In this document: piece after piece, positions 1-10,985 of the stretch
Position numbering within the stretch: the first letter of the stretch is position 1
Layout: each line of letters opens with the position of its first letter
Source: Adiantum capillus-veneris
Lineage: Eukaryota; Streptophyta; Polypodiopsida; Polypodiales; Pteridaceae
Reading direction: 5' to 3'
DNA length: 64,000 nt
Assembly (NCBI GenBank): GCA_014529385.2
Contig: CM043943.1
Span: forward strand, 155,917,092 to 155,981,091
Translations under genes and position numbers: made by a program
Notes under the pieces: generated by a model
What the model saw: the letters and a program-made list of their open reading frames with translations, nothing else
Databases searched by the model: none
Told to the model about the DNA's origin: nothing

Positions 1-905
1 TTGTTTGGGATGTTGTTCCTTGCAACGCATTGATTGTGGGATATGCCCAACAAGCCTTGGTTGTTTTCAGTGTGGGTGCAAAGAGGTGGCATCTCTCCAT
101 ATGCAAACACCTATGCTTGTATTCTGAAGGCATGTGGCACTATGCAAGACACTGCTATGGACCAAAATATTCATGATGATACTCCTAGTCAAAGGTCATT
201 TAGAAAAAAACATCATGCTTGGCACTACCTTGGTCGACATGTATGCCAAAAGCACAAAACTTGCTTCAGGTAGTTTATGTCTAGAATGTTGTCTCTTGGA
301 GTGCATTGAGCTTCCTGTCCAAAGTGTTGTTCCTTGCAATGCATTGGTGCGGAAGATGCCCAACAAGGACAAGGCCAGCAAGCTCTGGGCTGTTTTTAGC
401 GGATGCAAAAGGATGGCATCTCACCAGATGCAAACACCTATGCTTGCATATGGACCAAAATATTCATGATGATACTGTTAGTAAGAGGTCATTTAGGAAA
501 ATCATCGTGCTTGGCACTGCCTTGGTCGACATGTATGCCAAATGTGGTGTTACTTCAAAAAGCACAAAACTTGCTTCAAGCACTTTCTGTCTGGAATGTC
601 GTCTCTTGGAGTGCATTGAGCTTTTTTTCCGAAATGCCGTCCCTTGCAATGCATTGATTGCGGGATATGCCCAACAAGGACAGGGCCAGTGTGCTCTGGG
701 TTGTTTTCACTGGATGCAAAGAGATGGCATCTCTCTAGATGCAAACACCTATGCTTGCATTCTGAAGGCATGTGGCACTATGAAGAACGCTGATATGGAC
801 CATAATATTCATAATGATGCTATAAGTCATGGGTCGTTTAGAAAAAATATCATGCTTGGCACTGCTTTGGTTGACATGTATGCCAAATGTGGCACACTTC
901 AATAG
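1..905 (+). pseudogene. Decayed PPR (pentatricopeptide repeat) array
   Basis: Three degenerate copies of a roughly 100-residue PLS-type PPR block lie in tandem. The marker GTALVDMYAKCG or a decayed form of it recurs at about 216-248, 507-547 and 852-892. The longest open stretch is 306-905, with GYAQQGQGQ, ANTYACILKACG and NIMLGTALVDMYAKCG in the right order for consecutive PPR helices. PPR proteins normally bind organellar RNA and act in editing, splicing or stability. Here copy 1 and copy 2 change frame several times, and no start, transit peptide or C-terminal E/DYW domain is visible before the stop after 902. The block begins at the window edge, so an upstream part may exist. The wording of the repeats resembles fern PPR genes (recalled family knowledge). 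A pseudogene fragment is much more likely than an active gene. Confidence 0.75.
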
Positions 906-3019
906 TAGGAGAGGCGCAGTTTGAATGTTTTACTTGGTAAGCAAAGGTGCTTTTTTCAAATAAGCCCACAACATTAAGACACTTGGCTCAATCCTGAGCA
1001 TTGAAAAAAAGAATTAATCCAATGGCGCAGCGCACCAGCCTTACAACGCTACCCTAAGTAAAAAAAGGCACCACCATCAACCCTGTTGTCATTGAAAAAA
1101 GGAAATACTCCAATCTTTCCCCTTTGACAGGGTCTCGTCTTGTCTTCATAATCTGAGGTTTCATGGCGACTTACGGACTTCCATGGCGGAGCAAAGGCTC
1201 AATTGAACCCTATCTTTACCAGCAGCTCTCGCGGTTATGGGTTGCGAGGAGGCTGGGTCAACCTAAGTCTAGTACGCAACAGCGGTGTGCTGTTTTTGAG
1301 TCACAAACTAGAACAGTGTGCCTGTCTCTCTCTCAAGGGAGGAGGTTGCAGGCGATCTAGAAGAGACTTACCAACGGTGCCAAGCAGATCTGGGTTATTG
1401 TTTCACCCTTGTATCCACGCCCTGGCCATCTGATGACTCTCCCCATGATCTGACTGTCAACAAGCGGCAATTGGTGCAAGATATGAAAGCCCGTGCCACA
1501 TATCCTCTGCCGAATGTACAAGAAGCACACTCAATTGAGCTATCCTATATAATACACACTCGATTCTACTGAATGATGCCATCGATGTTTGTGGGATCCC
1601 TTTACCAGCTGCCTTGATCCCTTACCAGGTGTTGCTGGGGTCTATTATCTATAGGACCCACCCTGCGGCCTCCACCACCTCTGGTACAACATGTGACAAT
1701 AGGTTGTAAGCTTTAAACCTCTGTCCACAGCTGATTGGAAGGAGATGATGAGCGTGGTGGAGGTGCTGGCAGAGCGCTCAAAACCATTACACTTGCCCGC
1801 CTAATTTGGACATGTCAGACACCCGTCACCTCTTTGACAGTAGTTATGTTTTCAAAAGAAGACATTTGCTCATGATCGAAATATGTAAACTTTGCAATTT
1901 ATAAGATGGCTCATGGTAGCAATGTACTTCACAAGGTTCGAGTTGGTCTTTCGAACCGGCAATAAACCGTGCATCGTCTATGACGTATAATATAAAGTTA
2001 CCTTTGCTTCTCTTTAAGCTTAATCAATATCATGTATCTTTTGTATTTGTCTCGACTCTTGTTTTTTGTCTGACAGATAGGACATATATATCACAAGAGT
2101 GGACATTTTGACTGCACAAGCACGACTTCAGCTCGACAACATTGTGAAGTTCGTTATCTGTATGCAATATTCTATGCCTATACGTTTGCTTGGCACAACA
2201 CATAAATGCTACGGGGCAAGGCACATCTTTCGTTTCTTATAATTTTTTAGAGAGACCACAACACCATACTTTTGTATGGAACTTCTGCATGAAGTGCATT
2301 GTATATTTAGCATTTTCACTTTGTGTCTAACTGAATTGGGCGACACTCCGTACACGATTACCAGGTTGGTAGTGCATTTTAATTTTTAGTATGTCGATGC
2401 TTTTTGTATTTTTTGAGTTTGTCAATGCTTCCTTAAGTTTAGTTTAGCCACATGTTTTCTTCACTAATGCATGCTCAATCTCGATCATTGAACCTATATA
2501 TCAAATAGACAGGCACGTCTTTTCTCACAGTTGGGCAATTCAAGTTATGTATTACAATACTCAATGCACTCTGCACGTGTTTACTTTATTCCTAGCTGGT
2601 TGATGTGAATCTACGTACTTCCTTGTTTGGCAATGTATCTTATATATTGCGGCCCAACGTTCTCCTTTGCATAACTGTTATGTAGCACAAGGACAACCCT
2701 TTGTGCTAACGTTTTCCAACTCAAATATGTTTTGCACTAGGTTGTGTGATCGACAGCCAAGACTCCTTGCTCCCTCGGATTGCGACAACACATAACACAC
2801 ACACACACACACACACTCTCTCTCTGTCTCTCTCTCTCTCGATTACGCTTGACTTGGAGAATAAATACACATCCATTTCATTTTAAAAGTACGTCAATGC
2901 CATGAAATTGGACCATTTTACAGGCTTGATGTCAATATGCACATGTCCTATGTCCTGTTACGTTCTATAGCAACGCCCACCAAACAAGAATCGTCCATGC
3001 ATACATGATTTCCATCTAT
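906..3019. other. Intergenic, no recognisable gene
   Basis: No open frame here has a recognisable domain. The short frames around 1163-1572 overlap each other and show no family motif. The stretch holds an AC/TC microsatellite at 2794-2840 and otherwise AT-rich sequence leading to the JJJ1 promoter area. Confidence 0.6.
2794..2840. repeat. (AC)n(TC)n compound microsatellite
   Basis: An AC run passes directly into a TC run with one G interruption. It lies about 480 bp upstream of the JJJ1 start codon. Confidence 0.9.
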
Positions 3020-3122
3020 TCTATATATTCAGCAGAGAGATATTCAGGGGGCCATGTGGCGCAATTTGATTTATCCGGCAGTGTGGCCCTGCATCTCCGA
3101 CTACAGTGAGGACAATGCGCAC

Positions 3123-3173
<51 letters not shown>

Positions 3174-3275
3174 GCCGTAGGCAGCCAGCCACACTAGTTC
3201 CTCCAAACCAAGTTGAGATTTTCCTACTAAATTTTGCGTTCCCTCATAGATTTGGTTGCGTTCAGAGCCTTGGCC
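3020..3275 (+). promoter_or_regulatory. Candidate promoter and 5' UTR of JJJ1 with (GA)n tract
   Basis: A TATA-like CTATATATTC lies at 3021-3030. It is followed by a pure GA tract at 3124-3170, about 105 bp before the chosen ATG. GA/CT-rich stretches are common in plant core promoters and 5' leaders. The start site is not proven; both elements are only suggestive. Confidence 0.35.
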
Positions 3276-5267
3276 ATGGAGACGCAGAAGTGTCTCTACG
3301 AAATTTTGGGTGTGGAGGCGACAGCAAGTAACGAAGAGATTCGCTCTGCTTATCGCAAGCTCGCTTTGAAATGGCACCCGGATAAGATTCAGCAGACAGG
3401 CGCCTCGGCTGAAGAATGCCAAGAGGCCACCATCCACTTCCAAGAAATTGGGCGTGCTTACGAAGTGCTTGCAGACCCCTCCGAGCGCTCCTGGTATGAT
3501 TCTCACCGCTCGCAAATACTCTCGTCCTCCTCATCTTCGCCATCAGATTTTGATTTCAACCCATGGCCCTTCTTCTCACCCTCCGTGTTTGCGGGGTATG
3601 GGGACACTGGAAAGGGATTCTATGCTGTTTATGGCGAACTTTTTAAAAAATTGCATCATCAAGAAGTGAGCTTTGCAAATGCTTGCGGTCTCCGCACTCC
3701 GTTGTACCCTCCTGACATGGGAAATCTCGCTACAGCATACCCTCAAGTGCAGAAGTTTTACAATCACTGGTTAGGATTCAGCACTGTGAAGGATTTTGCA
3801 TGGTGTGATGAGTATAAGGTGTCCTCGGGGCCTAATCGCAAGATACGCCGCCTCATGGAAGAAGAGAACAAGAAAATTAGATCAAAAGCACGCAAGGAGT
3901 TCAATGAGGCCATTTGCCACTTGGCTGCATTTGTCAGAAAACGTGACAAGAGGGTCCTTGAAAGACAGATTGAAGTTCAACGCTTGGAGAAAGAGAAGGA
4001 AGAGATGCGCAACGCTAGACGGAAGAAAGAGGAGGAGGAGAAACGGATGAAGGCACGGCTTTATGAAGAGGCTGAATGGACCAAGATTGAATCGGAACCA
4101 GATGCAGATGATGGATCGGATTTTGATGAGAGCATGGGTAGCTATGCTTGGAGGCAATCAAAGCTCAAAAGCAATGAAGCTAAGAAGGGAAGGCAGGATG
4201 AATTCTACTGCATTGTTTGCAACAAAAATTTTAAATCTGATGAGCAATGGAGGAATCATGAGAGGTCTAAGAAGCATCTCGAGAAAGTAGCAATATTGAA
4301 AGAATCATTTGAAGAGGAAGATGAAGAGTTTGAGGCAATCTCTCATGGAGCAATTCGAGATGATGATGCAGATCTGGAGATGAAGGCTAGCATTTCAAAA
4401 GGTGAGGAGTCACCTAGCATTTCAGATATAGAGTTGTTGAGTGCTGACATACGAGAAATAAGAAAAGAAACTACTTCAACAACAGATAATGCTTCTGTTC
4501 AGTGTGGTGTGGAAAGAGCATCAGCTGGGAGTTCGCAGGACAACAGAGGAGATGGTTCTGCACTTTCTACTGAGAGAGAGTCTGACGATGCGGACCGTGA
4601 GGAAGACGATGGAGAGGATGATGAGTTTGATAGCCTGTTGACCATGGTCAATTCTTATGCCAGCAGGCATCGACAAAGTACCAGTGAAAAACATGATGCC
4701 GCTGAACAATCTGCATTAGGACAAGATCCTTCTCAGGAGGAGGGTGAACTCGGTGAAGGAGAAGAGGAGGAAACGCTACCTACTAGGTGGAAATCGGGTC
4801 AAACACAGGAAGCCTATGAGAGCAGTGAAGATCTTGAGAAGTCACTTATGAATGGGGAAACACCTGTCATACCAGGGAATGAGAGTGGTGAATTAGATGG
4901 AGAAATCAGTGGTGCATCAAAGAAGAAAAAATCCAGAGGGCGGCTACGCAACAAGAAGCAGCAGGTGGCCAATTTAAACAGGCATTCAAAAATTGCAGAA
5001 GAGTTGTTGTACGAGAAGAACTTGGATGTTATGATGCAGACGTTCGAAGGATTGGATGCTGATGAGAAGGAGCCTTGTAGTTCACAGCAAGCAGAGCAAA
5101 AGGATAGCGTGATATCTGGGAAGGATGGAAGTAGCATTAACAAGGGACAGCAGTTTGAGAAGAGGCATAGTCGAGAGTACTTGTCTTCAAAGGGCAAGAA
5201 TCCAAATGGTCATTTACTGACCGACTTAGAACAACCACGAAGGCCTGCACGGGGAAAAAAGAGCAAG
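3276..5267 (+). CDS. JJJ1: JJJ1/DNAJC21-like J-domain zinc-finger co-chaperone, exon 1
   Basis: Type III J protein that in yeast and human stimulates Hsp70 ATPase during late 60S ribosomal subunit maturation (release and recycling of biogenesis factors). Exon 1 encodes 664 residues. The J domain covers about residues 5-75, with HPD at 34-36 in LKWHPDK. The conserved FNE..FVRKRD segment is at about 209-225, followed by a Lys/Glu coiled coil at about 226-267. A C2H2 finger CX2CX12HX5H has its ligands at C312, C315, H328 and H334. Long acidic stretches and a basic KKKKSRGRLRNKK segment follow. The ATG at 3276 sits in GCCATGG directly before the J domain; an in-frame ATG at 3234 would add 14 residues. 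The exon ends at K664 with AAG|GTACTC, phase 0. Read-through into the intron would give a 16-residue tail and a stop at 5315, and would lose the second zinc finger, so I place the donor at 5268. Confidence 0.93.
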
Positions 5268-5669
5268 GTACTCTTGTATACATTTATAGAATTTTTTTGC
5301 TCGTATGGTCTTTAAAGAAGCTGCAAGCTATTGAGAAATCTCTAGAGCAGAAAATTTCATTGTAGAAAGCGTAAATTTTAGGTTATATGTCTAGTTTTTC
5401 CCTTCACCTTCAAGAGTGTGTAGAACTCTGTGGTTATATGATCGAAGCATTTATTCCTTGCATTCTTGAAATGAGCATGGATTTTGTAACAACTTTGGTG
5501 GCTGTGCATGATAGGAAAGGGGATTTGTCCGATGTAGTGGAATTGAGAGAATAGGAAGAATCGAGAATTCACACTTCCACAATCCTTCGTTCTTTCGTCG
5601 CGCTAGTGAATGCAACTTTGCGTTATTGATGGTTCTTTTTAGCTACTAAAGAGAAAGAGTCGAATCCCA

Positions 5670-7333
5670 ACTCTCAAGTGCTCCACCCTCGAGGAAAGAG
5701 TTGAAAACTTGCACCTCTGGTCGTATACCATCTCCAAGCTCTTACGGGAAGTCCAAAAAATGCAGACAATCGAGGCTAGTGAGAAATCAAATGTACTGAC
5801 GAAGAACCAAAGAATTGCACCAACCACCATATAGAATGATGAACTACAAACTGTATTTGAAGGAACTTCATCGAAATTGAGAGTGAAAACTGTTGCTGAT
5901 CTTCATCTGTTTGGAACACATTCTGAGAGAATATCACCCCACTCTCACAGTGAATCAGGAACATACCTCCAACAGAAAGGAACACACATGAATATTGAGA
6001 CTGCAGCTAATACGGCAAGATCTAGAGACCCCTGCACCCAAGCTTTGCAAGGGAGAAACAAGGTGCTATAGAAATCTACCAAATAGACTGTCAATCGTGT
6101 CCGCTACACATGGAACCACTAGAACTGTAAGGAAGTCGTCTACGCAAACTGACTCCCAATCTGACTCCATATCCCCTTGAAGGGAGGACACTCGGACCAT
6201 GGATAATTGCCATTACTCTCCAATTGTCTCTCGTGTAACTGGATCACCAAAGGGTGGCCATGGAATCAAGCCAAAAACCCAAGCTGAACATGGCTTAACA
6301 CAACCCGACATGGTTGGCCGGGCATAGCCACAAAACAGCTCTCCCTGTCCTTGGGAGAAACTAGGACTGACTGGACGAATCTAGAGAGATATTTGAACAC
6401 CCCCTACCAGCTCTTGGAAAAGGAAGACGGACCAAGAAGCTGGCGTGAGTAATCGACAACTGTAAAGAGAGGGTTTCGTGGACGAGGATATTTGCAACAA
6501 GACTCTGCAGTAGAAAAGTATCCTGCAGTATACAATCCAATGCTACCCCGAAAGACGTCCAGAAATTAAAATGATGTCTGTTGAAAGTAAATCCAGCTCT
6601 AACAAGAATCTCCTCAGCTAAACCGACTCACAAGTCGCACAACCAGCATTTGCAGAAGGTATTGCTGCTGACCGCTCCAAGAGAATGCATCAAAACTGAG
6701 GGTAAAGGCATAAACTATTGGTATCCAGATCATTTTCCAACTCTAAAGTGCACCACCCTCGAGGAAAGAGTCTGAAACTTGCATCGTCGGTCATATACCA
6801 CATGCTAGAATCTCCAAGCTGCTATGGGAAGTCCAAAGAATGGAACAATAGAGGCTACTGAAAAATCAATTCTTCGATGACGAAGAACCAAAGAACTACA
6901 CCAACCACCATAGACAATGATGAATTGCTAACTGAAACTGAAGGAACTTTATTGGAAGTGAGGGTGAAAACTGCTACTGATCTTCATCTGTCGTGAACAC
7001 CGCCCGAGAGATTATTACCCCTCTCTCAGAGTGAATCGGGAACTGACATCCAGCAGAAAGGAACACACATCAATATTGATGCAAACGGCAAGATCGAGAG
7101 ACCCTGCACCCAAGCTGTGCAAGAGAAGAACAAGGTGCTATAGAAAGCCACCAACTAGACTGCCAATCCTATCTGTTGCACATGGAACCACTGGTATCGA
7201 AAGGAAGTAGTCCGTGGAAACTGACTCTCAAACTGGCTCCACATCCTCCTCTGAAGTGAGAACACCCAAACGATGGATAACTGTCAGAACTCTCCAACAG
7301 TCTCTACGTTGTAAGTGGATCACCCAAGGAAGG
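5670..7333. repeat. Pair of ~590-bp imperfect direct repeats, offset 1070 bp
   Basis: Copy 1 covers about 5670-6255 and copy 2 about 6740-7333. Both start with AAGTGC(T/A)CCACCCTCGAGGAAAGAG and stay alignable through GAAGAACCAAAGAA, CTGATCTTCATCTGT, AGAAAGGAACACACAT and ACATGGAACCACT to the closing GGATCACC. No open frame is shared, so these are non-coding repeats of unknown class. They could be internal parts of a decayed element. Confidence 0.75.
6258..6405. repeat. Dispersed repeat shared with 27908-28087
   Basis: The stretch GCCATGGAA(T/C)CAAGCCAAAAACCCAAGCT, then ACACAACCCGACATG and GGAGAAACTAGGAC(T/C)GACT, recurs in the same orientation and order at 27908-28087, which carries extra bases in the middle. 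No coding potential is seen. Confidence 0.7.
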
Positions 7334-7594
7334 TGAGTCCGAAAGAAAATATATCCGTGGAACCTAGAACCATATCTGGGACAACTAAGAAGATCGTCTC
7401 CCCATTGTAAAGAATGCCATGGCTAACTGGAATTGGTTCCTAGTTCGAGAAGAACCACTATCCACCGGTACGAAATAACATGCCGTAAGGGAAGTAGTGT
7501 CCTATATGATACAGTCTCAACTCTCTAGGGATCAATCTAGCAGACGAGGCATAGGAACTACTGCTCGGATGCAGTGAAAGAGCAACCCTCACGC

Positions 7595-8272
7595 TGTCAC
7601 AAGGCGGGCACCACGTGCCAATAGAAAAGAACAGACTGAACAGACTTTTAGCACTTCAATAACAACTGAACTAAGAGAGAAAGAGAGACGACACGCGACA
7701 CGGAGTGGCGGAATTCCACCCTAGAGAGTATTGGCCCCAAACCTTGGCGCCTCTTTCGGTATTTCTTTATTTTACTGCTGATTCGCAAAGTACAACAGCC
7801 GGGGAGTACCTGCTCTGCAATCTGCACGCTGAAGAGTGCCAGAGAGGGCCCCCAAGGCTCATATTTAAAGGCCCAAAGCCTAAAAGCATCAAATACGAAA
7901 AGCTGACTCCAAAAAATCACTTTCCTAAAATTTCGGGATTTCCCTAAAAATCCGCCGCGAATTCCGGGACGTCCGTACAGGTGCCACATCATCATATTTT
8001 GATGTGCAAAGTCTTTTGAGTGTGTTCTGCTTTATTTTTAATGCCTTTATGTCACTTGGGGCCCCATCGGACGGGGTCCCCATAAGTTGGTAGGACTTCT
8101 TTTGTTGCTTGTTCTTCTTAGGGTTTGCAGGTTTTAGGGTTAGGGTTTCCAGAATTAGGGTTTGCAGGTTTTAGGGTTAGGGTTTCTAGAATTAGGGTTT
8201 CAACAGTTAGGATTTTTGGCAGAAATTAGGGTTTCCATTCTTTAGGCTCTGACACGTCAACAGTTTGTTACA
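7595..8272 (-). repeat. LTR of element A (3' LTR in element sense)
   Basis: Starts TGTCAC and ends GTTACA, the imperfect inverted ends expected of an LTR. It contains the family core GAAATACCGAAAG..GCGCCAAGGTTTGGGGCCAATA in reverse. The U3 side (about 8117-8240) is rich in TTAGGGTTT. Confidence 0.9.
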
Positions 8273-8290
8273 TCTCCCCTTCTTGAAAGA
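8273..8290 (-). other. Polypurine tract of element A
   Basis: Read on the minus strand, AAGAAGGGGAGA directly precedes the TGTAAC start of the 3' LTR. The same tract precedes the 3' LTR of element C at 26221-26232. Confidence 0.85.
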
Positions 8291-8387
8291 GAGTAATCGT
8301 CCGCGATTACAGCATATCTGCAAAACAACTCAAGTTAGCTCAAAAATTTCCGAGGGTCATTCCGAGGGACATCAATTTGCTCTTTTT

Positions 8388-8545
8388 ATTAAGGAGTTAG
8401 CTTCTCCTTTCGGCTGTTTTGATCAAGGAGTTAGCTTCTCCTTTCGGCTGTTTTGATCAAGGAGTTAGCTTCTCCTTTCGGCTGTTTTGATCAAGGAGTT
8501 AGCTTCTCCTTCGGCTGTTTTGATCAAGGAGTTAGCTTCTCCTTT
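8388..8545. repeat. Five tandem ~33-bp hairpin units (AAGGAG..CTCCTT)
   Basis: Unit: TTGATCAAGGAGTTAGCTTC followed by TCCTTTCGGCTGTT. Each unit holds an inverted repeat, AAGGAG against CTCCTT, with a short loop. Related arrays have two units at about 11780-11838, three in element C (26035-26130) and two in D (29100-29160). Copy number therefore differs between relatives. The array lies between the protease stop and the polypurine tract. Confidence 0.85.
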
Positions 8546-9224
8546 CGTCCAGATTGGAACTCTTGATGTTCCAGCGTAGTAAAATTAGCCATCACACCCA
8601 GACCGTACTGATCTTCCACGGGTGTCTTGATGCACTAAAATTACATACCCAGGCAATCTCATCCAATTAGGAATATTCAGTAATTGACACATCACAATGC
8701 AACACAAATGCTCACATATGCATGTTACAAGACACAACAAACAGCGCCGCTGAGCACTCCTCCGAGACAAACGGTCTGCGGTATGAAGCTACTCAACGAC
8801 TACCTCGTCACTCCCCCCGCAAATAACCTAAGAAGGTCCGGGCCATGAGCTCAGAGGACTGTACAACCAAACGCTCCCTAGACCGCAGTCTGCGTCGCTC
8901 GGAGGTTCAAGCATACAACGAAACGCTCCCCAGGCATCGGCCTGCGTCGTTCCGAGGTTCAAACAATATCAAGACAGTATTTCTCACTCCTCCACTTGGG
9001 AGTAAAAATCACCAATCAATGAAACCGGCATTGAAACCAAAGTCAAACATTTCAAATCGGCACCAAGACAGGTTTAAAGCAGATAGCATCCATTTCAAAC
9101 AAAGTTCAAACAATACTTTCTCAAACAATGTTCAAAAGTATCTAAGTAGAAAACAACTAGAGAGGTCATTCGGGGTTTTGTTCGGACAATCTAACTTTGA
9201 GGACAACGGGCTTGCCCTTCTGCA

Positions 9225-10790
9225 TCACGGTGATGGTCGGTTCCGGACCTGGAGAGTTGCATCATTCTTGTCGTACCAGGGCATGCCCAAGAGAACGTCG
9301 CAATTGCCCAACTTCATAATGTGGAAATCTGCTTTTCCATGATAATCTTGTATAGTCACTGGAAGTGCACCAATGAGCGGTACCACTTTCTGAGTTTTCC
9401 CCGTGGCTAGCTCAGCTTCAATTTCTCCACCCTCTGCATCATAATCAAAGTGCATCTGCTTCAAGAATTCTGGATGGATGAAGTTCTCCATAGCTCCGGG
9501 GTCAAAGAAAATAAGGGCTTTCAAGCCATTGACTTTTCCATAAGCTCTGCATAATTCATTAAAACTCTCGAGGTGTATACCATAAATATCGGGTACTAGT
9601 CCAATAGCAGGTCTAGGCTTCTTGGCCGGAGGTGGCCGCGGGGATCTGTCTGTCGTGGGAGCAGAAGGTTGCACTGAGGACATCGAGGGTCGCTTAGGAC
9701 ATGTATTGAACGTATGCCCTGCTTGGAAACATTCGAAGCATCGGCCTTCTTGTAACAAGGCGTCTCGTTGAAGTTGTGTCAAACGAGGCCGTTGAGGTTG
9801 GTTTTCACGGGATTCTCGAGAATTTGTTCGTTGTTGCCGGGAGTTCTGGTTAGTGGTCGAAGGTTCTTCTATGGTAAACTCCAACTTTCCTTTCATGAGC
9901 TTGTAGCCGACCGCGGCATGGTCCATAAGCTCTTGCATGGTAGAGACTTGCTTGGAGAGACAATATTCCTGCAATGGTGATGGTAGTCCAATGGTGTAGC
10001 GCTCGCACTGGTCCTCCAAGGGAATGAACTTAAAGAAGGACACCGGAAGGTACACGTCGAGAAACCTTTGGTTATAGTCGTCCATGGTTTCGGTGGCAAG
10101 CATTTTCAAGTTGCCCCACTCTGCCAAAATCCGGACTTCAAACATTGAAGTCATGTAACTACGCACAAAAACTGTCTTGAAAGCTTGCCAAGTCCTTGGA
10201 GCATGCGGTTGTGTCGCGATTGAACTCCACCATTGCATAGCATTATCTTTAAGAAATCCCGCTGCTCGAGAAATCTTGGATTCTTCTGTATAGTTCCCCA
10301 AAGCATAGATGTTGTCGAATTGCTGTAGGAACTGCAATGCTTTCTTGCGATCTCTCACCCCGGAAAAAGTGAAAAATTTGACTGTCGTGCCACCATCTTT
10401 GAAATCTTTGGGTTGGTTAGGCGCATGTCCAGGGTATGGATAATAAGGGTATCCATATGGGCTCCAAACATTGTAGCTTGGTGGCAGTGGAGGTGGAGGT
10501 GGGGGCAATGGCGGTGGCAAAGGTGGTTGCACTGGATCAGGGTCAGATGGCTGCACCATATTCCTGAAGACTCCCCCGATCGGAACAGACGGCTGAGAAG
10601 GTTGCCGATTGGAAGCTCTCGTACTTTCTGGTGCCGGAGGAGGAGGTATCCCCTGGGGCATCAGAGGGGGTAACATGTAGTTCAAAAATTGTTGAAAACT
10701 TTGCAGCATCGAAAGATTCTGCTGAGGATGCCGCGAAAGAATGTCGTGAAGCTCGTTGAGCAGAAACTGCAAATATTCTGTTGAATCCAT
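9225..10790 (-). CDS. Gag-protease polyprotein of element A
   Basis: A 521-residue frame starting MDSTEYLQFL at 10790; the frame is open further upstream through the leader into the LTR. It has a proline-rich stretch, then a retrotransposon-gag core (NAMQWWSSIATQPHAPRTWQ). Next comes a CX2CX4HX4C zinc knuckle (CFECFQAGHTFNTC), then an aspartic-protease-like segment with DPGA in place of the usual D(S/T)GA and the downstream LLGMPWY motif. These parts package RNA and process the polyprotein. The frame stops right after VRNRPSP; relative to the copy at 24933 one A is missing, and shifting frame gives ITVMQKGKPVVLKVR, so a 1-bp deletion truncated the end. No polymerase follows. If a mature particle is made, polymerase must come from elsewhere. 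Confidence 0.85.
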   Translation of the reverse strand: MDSTEYLQFLLNELHDILSRHPQQNLSMLQSFQQFLNYMLPPLMPQGIPPPPAPESTRASNRQPSQPSVPIGGVFRNMVQPSDPDPVQPPLPPPLPPPPPPLPPSYNVWSPYGYPYYPYPGHAPNQPKDFKDGGTTVKFFTFSGVRDRKKALQFLQQFDNIYALGNYTEESKISRAAGFLKDNAMQWWSSIATQPHAPRTWQAFKTVFVRSYMTSMFEVRILAEWGNLKMLATETMDDYNQRFLDVYLPVSFFKFIPLEDQCERYTIGLPSPLQEYCLSKQVSTMQELMDHAAVGYKLMKGKLEFTIEEPSTTNQNSRQQRTNSRESRENQPQRPRLTQLQRDALLQEGRCFECFQAGHTFNTCPKRPSMSSVQPSAPTTDRSPRPPPAKKPRPAIGLVPDIYGIHLESFNELCRAYGKVNGLKALIFFDPGAMENFIHPEFLKQMHFDYDAEGGEIEAELATGKTQKVVPLIGALPVTIQDYHGKADFHIMKLGNCDVLLGMPWYDKNDATLQVRNRPSP

Positions 10791-10972
10791 GAATTCCAAG
10801 TATTGGGTTCTTAACTGGCTTATGCCCTGTAAGACACTGCGATGAAGACGGGAGCGCGCCCGATGCGCGATGAAGGGTGGGAGTGGCTGATACCTCAAAT
10901 ATAATTCAATTCCAATAGCTCTGTCTGCTCTTTTGTAAGACCGGTATGCTTTCAGAAAAGCACACGCCTGAT

Positions 10973-10984
10973 GCTCTGATACCA
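10973..10984 (-). other. Primer binding site of element A (tRNA-iMet type)
   Basis: Reverse complement reads TGGTATCAGAGC, the standard plant LTR-retrotransposon site complementary to the 3' end of initiator tRNA-Met. It lies one base from the LTR. Confidence 0.92.
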
Positions 10985-10985
10985 C

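Noticed and set aside
3021-3515. 164-residue minus frame over the JJJ1 start
   Set aside because: Shadow of the J domain and of the GA tract (Leu-Ser repeats); no domain of its own.
5268-5315. The 16-codon C-terminal extension of the J-protein frame to a stop at 5315
   Set aside because: It follows a GT donor and has no family similarity, while the expected C-terminal zinc finger is found downstream with matching phase. Treated as intron read-through.
7705-7947. 80-residue plus frame in the A LTR, repeated at 11096-11338
   Set aside because: Present in both LTRs because they are near-identical; antisense to the element and without recognisable domain.
8388-8545. CRISPR-like reading of the regular ~33-bp repeats
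   Set aside because: Units are contiguous with no unique spacers, and the context is a plant retrotransposon.
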